Assembly: GCA_030670005.1 (NCBI GenBank)
Contig: DAOVCL010000051.1
Span: 1 to 10,711 of the forward strand
Reading direction: 5' to 3'
Length of the DNA: 10,711 nt
Origin: Candidatus Zixiibacteriota bacterium
GTDB lineage: Bacteria > SM23-81 > DAOVCL01
Below, piece after piece: positions 7,132 to 10,711 of this stretch (its first letter is position 1; each line of letters begins with the position of its first letter). The translations under genes and the position numbers were made by a program. The notes beneath the pieces were generated by a model that was not told the origin of the DNA, did not search any database, and saw only the letters and a program-made list of their open reading frames with translations.

Positions 7132-7156
7132 AAAATAGGCAAAGCCGAAAGGCGTG

Positions 7157-7897
7157 ATGGCTAAGAGATATTTGACCGTAAATCAGAGGAAATATCAGGC
7201 TTTACAGGATTTTAAAGAGCGTCTCCTCTCCAGCCCGGTAAAGGGATCGATCGCCAAGATAATCCTCTTTGGAAGCCTGAAGAAGGGTAGGGTAAGGGGG
7301 GAGAGCGATGTGGATCTCCTGGTTTTCGCCGCCAATTCCCTTAGAAAGGTAAAGGAAATCTGTCTTGATGCCTCCCTGGAGACAAACATAGATTTTGGTG
7401 AGAGCATAGAGCCCCTCGTCTACCCCATCGAATCTCTCAGATACCCAAATTCATACTTTCTTTATTACAACATAAAAAATGGCAAGGAGATATATACGAT
7501 GGAAGAGGAAAGATTGAGGAGAGAGGAGGCAATAGCTTATTTGGAGCTGGCCCAGGAATATGAGAGAAGTGCCAGGGATTGTTCCTCCCATGGACATTAT
7601 AGGCTGGCAGTTGATGGAGCATATAATGCAGTTGAGTTATGTGCCAAGGGGTTTCTGATCCTGAAGCTGAAGGATTTACCCACTTCGCACGGTGGGATAG
7701 TAGGCAAATTTGGAGAGCTTTATGTGAGGTCTGGAATCCTTCCCAGGGAGATGGGAAGGGAATTCAATAGGGGACTCCGGCTGCGAAATCAGGCCAGATA
7801 TGAAAGGCATGCCGATATAGGAGAGGAGGAATCAGAAGCTATGCTCGCTCTTGTGGGAGAATTTATCAAGGCATTTGATAAGGAACTATATGGTTGA
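7157..7897 (+). CDS. MNT-HEPN fusion protein (nucleotidyltransferase plus HEPN domain)
   Basis: A 246-residue cytoplasmic protein joining two domains that usually form a two-gene toxin-antitoxin pair. The N-terminal minimal nucleotidyltransferase (about 1-112) has an intact GS-x10-DxD site: G39-S40 and D51/D53 within FGSLKKGRVRGESDVDLLVF. MntA enzymes with this site transfer AMP to their HEPN partner. The C-terminal HEPN domain (about 122-244) has the helical pattern YRLAVDGAYNAVELCAKGFL and TSHGGIVGKFGELY. The usual R-x4-6-H ribonuclease motif is not satisfied. The candidate segment is RNQARYERH (210-218), where the expected His position holds Y215 and H218 is too far from R210. It is therefore unlikely to be a standard HEPN RNase. 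ATG 7157 follows GAAAGG at 7147-7152; a GTG at 7154 is the alternative. Substrate and role are unknown. Confidence 0.85.
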   Translation: MAKRYLTVNQRKYQALQDFKERLLSSPVKGSIAKIILFGSLKKGRVRGESDVDLLVFAANSLRKVKEICLDASLETNIDFGESIEPLVYPIESLRYPNSYFLYYNIKNGKEIYTMEEERLRREEAIAYLELAQEYERSARDCSSHGHYRLAVDGAYNAVELCAKGFLILKLKDLPTSHGGIVGKFGELYVRSGILPREMGREFNRGLRLRNQARYERHADIGEEESEAMLALVGEFIKAFDKELYG

Positions 7898-7898
7898 T

Positions 7899-7939
7899 AT
7901 TCCTTAAGATAATTCAAAAGCTTAGGAATTTCCATTTTT
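7899..7939 (+). terminator. Weak intrinsic terminator after MNT-HEPN
   Basis: ATTCCTTAAG (7899-7908) can pair with CTTAGGAAT (7921-7929), leaving one bulged T and a 12-nt loop. A T-rich stretch TTCCATTTTT follows. The stem is A/T-rich, so efficiency is doubtful. It lies two bases after the stop codon. Confidence 0.4.
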
Positions 7940-8119
7940 AGACAGGATTGACAGGATGATCAGGACAAACAACCTCATTCATTAAACACCGAAAATCACT
8001 GAAATAACAAGAAATTCTAAGGAAGAATGTGCATTATAATTTTTCAGTGAGTTCGGTGTCGTTCGGTGTTTTCTTGGGGAATTAAAAAATCCAGTAAATC
8101 CTGTTATCCTGTCAAAAAA
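7935..8119. repeat. Nested palindromic MITE-like element (about 185 bp)
   Basis: Outer arms: TTTTTAGACAGGATTGACAG onward (7935-7965) against a right arm ending TTATCCTGTCAAAAAA (8091-8119); both contain the ACAGGAT unit twice. Inner arms: AAACACCGAAAATCACTGAA (7984-8003) against TTCAGTGAGTTCGGTGT plus a second TTCGGTGT copy (8043-8070). Both pairs are centred at nearly the same place, so the whole unit can fold on itself. No credible reading frame lies inside. Such non-coding nested palindromes resemble MITEs or dispersed bacterial intergenic repeats. Confidence 0.65.
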
Positions 8120-8147
8120 GCCTTGCCAAAGGCAACTAAGTTCAGCT

Positions 8148-8321
8148 ATGAAGTTCCTCTTAGCCATCCTGATTTTATTGGTGGGAGTTGTTATAGTCAT
8201 CCGTCTCTTCTTCGGCAAAGGGGTCACCGATATGTTCTTGGGGCGACTCCTCTACGATCTATTCGTCTTGCCATTCCGCCTGCTTGGTTTCTTGATTAAG
8301 TTGTTGCTTAGAAGACGCTAA
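8148..8321 (+). CDS. Small hydrophobic membrane protein, 57 residues
   Basis: Unrecognised small protein. The frame starts at ATG 8148 (MKFLLAILILLVGVVIVIRL), the first start after an in-frame TAA, and ends at TAA 8319-8321. Two hydrophobic segments (about 3-21 and 35-53) are separated by a short polar loop (FFGKGVTDM), and the protein ends in KLLLRRR. By the positive-inside rule the C-terminus is likely cytoplasmic. Codon choice (CTC, ATC, GTC with some TTA/TTG) is like the flanking genes, and the strong hydrophobic pattern is unlikely by chance, but no good Shine-Dalgarno site is present (AAAGG is about 14 bases upstream). It lies between the MITE-like element and the Cas6-family gene on the same strand. 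It could be a small regulator, a toxin-like membrane peptide or a conserved hypothetical protein; I cannot choose. Confidence 0.6.
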   Translation: MKFLLAILILLVGVVIVIRLFFGKGVTDMFLGRLLYDLFVLPFRLLGFLIKLLLRRR

Positions 8322-8324
8322 ATA

Positions 8325-8378
8325 TGGAGTGCATCGACTCCCGTCCATGCAAGCTGTGATAGGGGTTACAACACTCCA
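8325..8378 (+). promoter_or_regulatory. Structured leader before the Cas6-family gene
   Basis: TGGAGTG (8325-8331) can pair with CACTCCA (8372-8378), which ends three bases before the gene's start codon. The same GGAGT (8326-8330) can instead pair with ACTCC at 8337-8341. TGCAT (8330-8334) and ATGCA (8347-8351) form a further short inverted pair. The two main pairings exclude each other, so a translational switch or a self-binding site for the Cas6-like protein is conceivable. Short stems, so chance is possible. Confidence 0.3.
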
Positions 8379-8381
8379 AAA

Positions 8382-9344
8382 ATGAAAATGATGCTACAGA
8401 ATTTCAGGTTTGCCAAATTTAGGCTGAGATTGAGGGCAATTGAGACCTTGCATCTTCCCCCCTATAAAGGTTTTACCTTTAGGGGTGGGTTGGGGGATGT
8501 CTTTAAGAGAACGGTCTGTATCAGTCGGGGTAAAAGATGTGAATTCTGCTTGCTGAAAGAGAGATGTGCTTACTCCTACTGTTTTGAGACCCCGGCAGAG
8601 GATAAGGGAGAGGCAAAATCCTCCAACTGGCCCCACCCATACATCCTGGAGCCACCACCGGAGAGCAAGATTACCTACCAGAAGGGGGAGGAGCTAAGGC
8701 TTCATCTCATCCTCGTCGGAAAGGGCATAGAGTATCTACCCTACTTCGTCTTTGTATTTGATGAACTTGGCAGAAAGGGGATAGGTAGAGGCCGAGGAGG
8801 GTATCGCCTGGAAAAAGTTGAGAGCCTTTATGGGGAGGACGATTACCGTCCCATCTATGATGGAAGGTATCTATCGAACAGTTATGAGATTAAGACCTTG
8901 AAGGATATTTCAAATGGGGTATCCTCCCTGAACCTTGAAAGAATTAGCTTGAGGTTTCTCACTCCCACTCGTATCTTGTCCAGTGGGCACCTTATCAGGG
9001 AGGAGATGAACTTCCCCACTTTCATTAAGCGTCTAACCGGAAGGATCTCCCTTTTGTCCCGGTGTCACTGCGGCGGAGGCCCAGATTTTGGAGGTCTTTT
9101 GGAGGAGGCTGAGTCAGTGAAAACCTGCGGGGTTAACTTGGATTGGCGAGAGCCGGAGAGATACTCCTCCCGACAAAGGCAAAGGATGAAGATGGGAGGC
9201 TTTGTTGGTGAAATCGCCTTTGAGGGCGACCTCAAGGAATTTATGTCCCTCATAAGACTCGGTGAATACACCCACATAGGCAACGCATCCGCCTTCGGGT
9301 TGGGGAAATATGAGGTGGTGGGGGAGAGCCGAAAATGGAAGTAA
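8382..9344 (+). CDS. Cas6-family RAMP protein (orphan, no CRISPR array)
   Basis: A 320-residue protein of the Cas6 / CRISPR_Cas6 C-terminal-domain family of RAMP endoribonucleases that cut precursor crRNA at repeats. Family traits in order: LPPYKGFTFRGGLGDVFKR (25-43); a cysteine cluster C46, C53, C56, C62, C67 ending in a CAYSYCFET segment, perhaps a metal site; a glycine-rich loop RKGIGRGRGGYRLEKVE (131-147); RYSSRQRQRMKMGGFVGEI (260-278); and the closing RAMP loop HIGNASAFGLGKYEV (298-312). The catalytic residue cannot be assigned; H298 is a candidate. Start choice is weak: ATGs at 8382, 8388 and 8391 are all in frame and none has a clear ribosome binding site. No CRISPR repeats or other cas genes are visible, so it may process crRNAs in trans, serve another RNA, or belong to a non-CRISPR branch of the family. 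Family confident, role not. Confidence 0.83.
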   Translation: MKMMLQNFRFAKFRLRLRAIETLHLPPYKGFTFRGGLGDVFKRTVCISRGKRCEFCLLKERCAYSYCFETPAEDKGEAKSSNWPHPYILEPPPESKITYQKGEELRLHLILVGKGIEYLPYFVFVFDELGRKGIGRGRGGYRLEKVESLYGEDDYRPIYDGRYLSNSYEIKTLKDISNGVSSLNLERISLRFLTPTRILSSGHLIREEMNFPTFIKRLTGRISLLSRCHCGGGPDFGGLLEEAESVKTCGVNLDWREPERYSSRQRQRMKMGGFVGEIAFEGDLKEFMSLIRLGEYTHIGNASAFGLGKYEVVGESRKWK

Positions 9345-9405
9345 TTACAAAGAATTGAAAGGAATGGAAAGAGAAATTTTTTCAATTCCTTTCAGTTCTT
9401 TGTAA
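9345..9405 (+). repeat. 61-nt hairpin repeat, copy B
   Basis: Starts at the base after the cas6-like stop codon. It begins TTACAAAGAATTGAAAGGAA and ends CAGTTCTTTGTAA. Arms of 29 nt pair at 25 positions by Watson-Crick rules, with three more G-U pairs and one mismatch. It is 55/61 identical to copy A. It is not a standard terminator because A residues, not T, follow. Confidence 0.85.
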
Positions 9406-9412
9406 AAAAAGG

Positions 9413-9450
9413 GAAATCGGGAAAATGGGGGGATTTCAGCTTTTTGTTTT
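9413..9450 (+). terminator. Possible weak terminator after cas6-like gene
   Basis: GAAATC (9413-9418) and GATTTC (9432-9437) form a 6-bp stem with a 13-nt loop. After AGC comes TTTTTGTTTT (9441-9450). The stem is short and A/T-rich, so this is only suggestive. The gene-free stretch 9345-9715 otherwise holds hairpin copy B, the palindromic operator region, a G-run at 9593-9600 and the protease promoter. Confidence 0.3.
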
Positions 9451-9471
9451 ACCCCTGGCGCTTAGCTGATT

Positions 9472-9529
9472 GCGTCAACTCCTGTTGATGCTTTGGAGTG
9501 CTGTGACACCTGTCACAGCAAGTATCAAC
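9472..9529. promoter_or_regulatory. Palindromic operator region with a CRP/FNR-type site
   Basis: At 9499-9520 a perfect palindrome has arms TGCTGTGACA and TGTCACAGCA around CC. It fits TGTGA-N6-TCACA (9502-9517), the classical CRP half-sites. It is framed by GCGTCAAC (9472-9479), GTTGATGC (9484-9491) and GTATCAAC (9522-9529), alternating in orientation. A two-base centre makes an RNA hairpin unlikely, so a dimeric protein site is favoured. It lies about 200 bases before the protease gene; the regulator is unknown. Confidence 0.6.
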
Positions 9530-9633
9530 GGGGCTGATGCATTCCATATATCTCTGAAAGTTTCCCCTATTTTTAAGAAATTTTTGGTGCTCGGGGGGGG
9601 CCCTGAGGTCCAAGGGAAATGGGAAGGTTTTTC

Positions 9634-9662
9634 TTGAATTAGAGATCGAAATTGATTATATT
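9634..9662 (+). promoter_or_regulatory. Probable promoter of the cysteine protease gene
   Basis: TTGAAT (9634-9639, 4/6), a 17-nt spacer and TATATT (9657-9662, 5/6). Expected start near 9669 gives a leader of about 47 nt that carries the ribosome binding site AAAGGAGG (9703-9710), five bases before the ATG. Confidence 0.5.
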
Positions 9663-9715
9663 TGGGGATGTCGATAGGTTCACCCCTGTTTTGGTAAAAA
9701 CGAAAGGAGGCACAG

Positions 9716-10711
9716 ATGAAAATATGGAAGATATTTCTCGGCTTTGGTCTGATGCTAATGGTCTTCTCCTCATCTGTTATTGGAGGGCAGGATGAGAGAT
9801 TAGAGGCTGTTAGAAGGGCGATAAAGGAGAAGGGTGCCCACTGGAAGGCAGGCATCACTTCCCTCTCGAATATGACCAGGGAGGAGGCCCGGAGGCGGTG
9901 TGGGGTTCTGGAGTTCCCCCAAGGTCCCAGAATTGGGATGAGGAAAGGGGTAACCCTGGAAATGCTTCAAGATTCCTTGGACTGGCGAAACTACAATGGA
10001 CACGATTATACCACCCCGATCAGGGATCAAGGTCACTGTGGCAGTTGCTGGGCCTTTGGCGGTTTGGCTACCTTAGAGGCAAGGATAAAGATTTTGTGCG
10101 AAACTCCTGATACAAATGTTGACCTCTCCGAGCAGTATCTCCTCTCCTGCAGCGGTGGTTCCTGTAGTGGATGGTGGATGGAGCCACTGTTTGATTTCCT
10201 TAGGGATAATGGGATTACAGATGAAGACTGCTTCCCCTATCAGGCGGTTGATACAATACCTTGTTCGGCAAGCTGCTCGGATTGGGAATACAGAATGAAA
10301 AGGATCAAAGACTGGGGTTTGCTCTCTCAGTCGATTAATGCTATCAAAAGCCACCTTCTTAATGGGCCATTAGCGGTTACGATGTCAGTCTACAAGGACT
10401 TCCACGATTACTATACGGGTGGGGTTTATGAATACACCTTTGGGGATTACCTCGGCGGTCATGCTATCTCAATGGTAGGGTGGAATGATAGGGATAGCTG
10501 CTGGATCTGCAAGAACAGCTGGGGGACGGATTGGGGAGAGGCCGGTGGTGCGGACACCGCCGGCTGGTTCAGGATCAGGATAGGTAAGGATGAATGTGGC
10601 ATAGAGAGTGGGGCCATCTGGTGCCAGATGGAAGATCTGGGGACACCATCTCCGCCATTTGATGTAACCACTCTTTCCTTGGACCACAGTGTGCAATTGA
10701 CTTGGAGTGAT
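9716..10711 (+). CDS. Secreted papain-family (C1A) cysteine protease, 3' end missing
   Basis: Exported cysteine endopeptidase; 332 residues are visible before the window ends. A signal peptide is clear: MKIWK, then a hydrophobic core FLGFGLMLMVF to about residue 18, with likely cleavage near 22-25. A short propeptide (about 25-88, with AIKEKGAHWKAGITSLSNMT, like the C-terminal part of papain prodomains) precedes the mature domain starting LDWRNYNG. Catalytic residues are all present: Q105 and C111 in IRDQGHCGSCWAF, H249 in GGHAISMVGW and N267 in CKNSWGTDWGEAG. Many cysteines (for example C108, C145, C150, C172, C183, C187, C262, C265, C294) suggest disulfides outside the cytoplasm. After the catalytic domain, TPSPPFDVTTLSLDHSVQLT looks like a linker into another beta-rich domain. 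The start has a near-perfect ribosome binding site. Substrate is unknown. Confidence 0.93.
   Translation, partial: MKIWKIFLGFGLMLMVFSSSVIGGQDERLEAVRRAIKEKGAHWKAGITSLSNMTREEARRRCGVLEFPQGPRIGMRKGVTLEMLQDSLDWRNYNGHDYTTPIRDQGHCGSCWAFGGLATLEARIKILCETPDTNVDLSEQYLLSCSGGSCSGWWMEPLFDFLRDNGITDEDCFPYQAVDTIPCSASCSDWEYRMKRIKDWGLLSQSINAIKSHLLNGPLAVTMSVYKDFHDYYTGGVYEYTFGDYLGGHAISMVGWNDRDSCWICKNSWGTDWGEAGGADTAGWFRIRIGKDECGIESGAIWCQMEDLGTPSPPFDVTTLSLDHSVQLTWSD

Noticed and set aside
7935..9405. CRISPR array near the Cas6-like gene
   Set aside because: The repeats seen are inverted or occur only twice, 2.2 kb apart. No regularly spaced direct repeats with unique spacers are present.
9345..9405. Hairpin copy B as the transcription terminator of the cas6-like gene
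   Set aside because: The stem is followed by A residues rather than T on the + strand, and the near-identical copy A does not follow an active gene.
9456..9474. Possible sigma-54 promoter (TGGCGC ... TTGC)
   Set aside because: The GG and GC elements are 13 bases apart instead of the required 10.

Overview
The window looks like bacterial chromosome, most likely Gram-negative and near the Desulfobacterota (old Deltaproteobacteria), perhaps thermophilic. The reasons are the aspS-phoH-pgpH-ybeY-corC gene order, a REP-associated transposase remnant of a type common in that group, and heavy use of AGG/AGA arginine and ATA isoleucine codons. This placement is an inference; no taxonomic marker was searched.

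Positions 1-6385 are a compact housekeeping block on the + strand. It starts inside aspS (aspartyl-tRNA synthetase, 5' end missing). Then come phoH (KH-PhoH ATPase), pgpH (7TM-HD cyclic-di-AMP phosphodiesterase family), ybeY (rRNA-maturation endoribonuclease) and a CorC/HlyC CBS-domain membrane protein. All four junctions overlap by a few bases, so this is one translationally coupled operon concerned with translation quality, rRNA processing, c-di-AMP turnover and probably Mg2+ or envelope homeostasis. An initiator tRNA-fMet follows, with a strong promoter of its own inside the end of corC, and a strong intrinsic terminator closes the block.

Positions 6386-9410 are an accessory region rich in palindromes. 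In order it holds: an apparently ownerless sigma-70-like promoter; a 490-bp mobile-element relic (30-bp inverted repeats around the C-terminal part of a REP-associated tyrosine transposase whose catalytic domain is gone and whose frame carries a TTA-to-TAA type stop); the first of two copies of a 61-nt hairpin repeat; a single-chain MNT-HEPN protein; a nested palindromic MITE-like element; a 57-residue membrane protein; an orphan Cas6-family protein without a CRISPR array; and the second copy of the 61-nt hairpin. The two hairpin copies bracket the MNT-HEPN / small membrane protein / Cas6-like set. This bracketed set is the best candidate here for an undescribed RNA-directed (defence or toxin-antitoxin-like) module, but that is inference from neighbourhood only.

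Positions 9411-10711 contain a regulatory intergenic region with a perfect 10+2+10 palindrome matching the CRP-type TGTGA-N6-TCACA pattern, a probable promoter and an excellent Shine-Dalgarno site. They lead into a secreted papain-family (C1A) cysteine protease that runs off the 3' end of the window.
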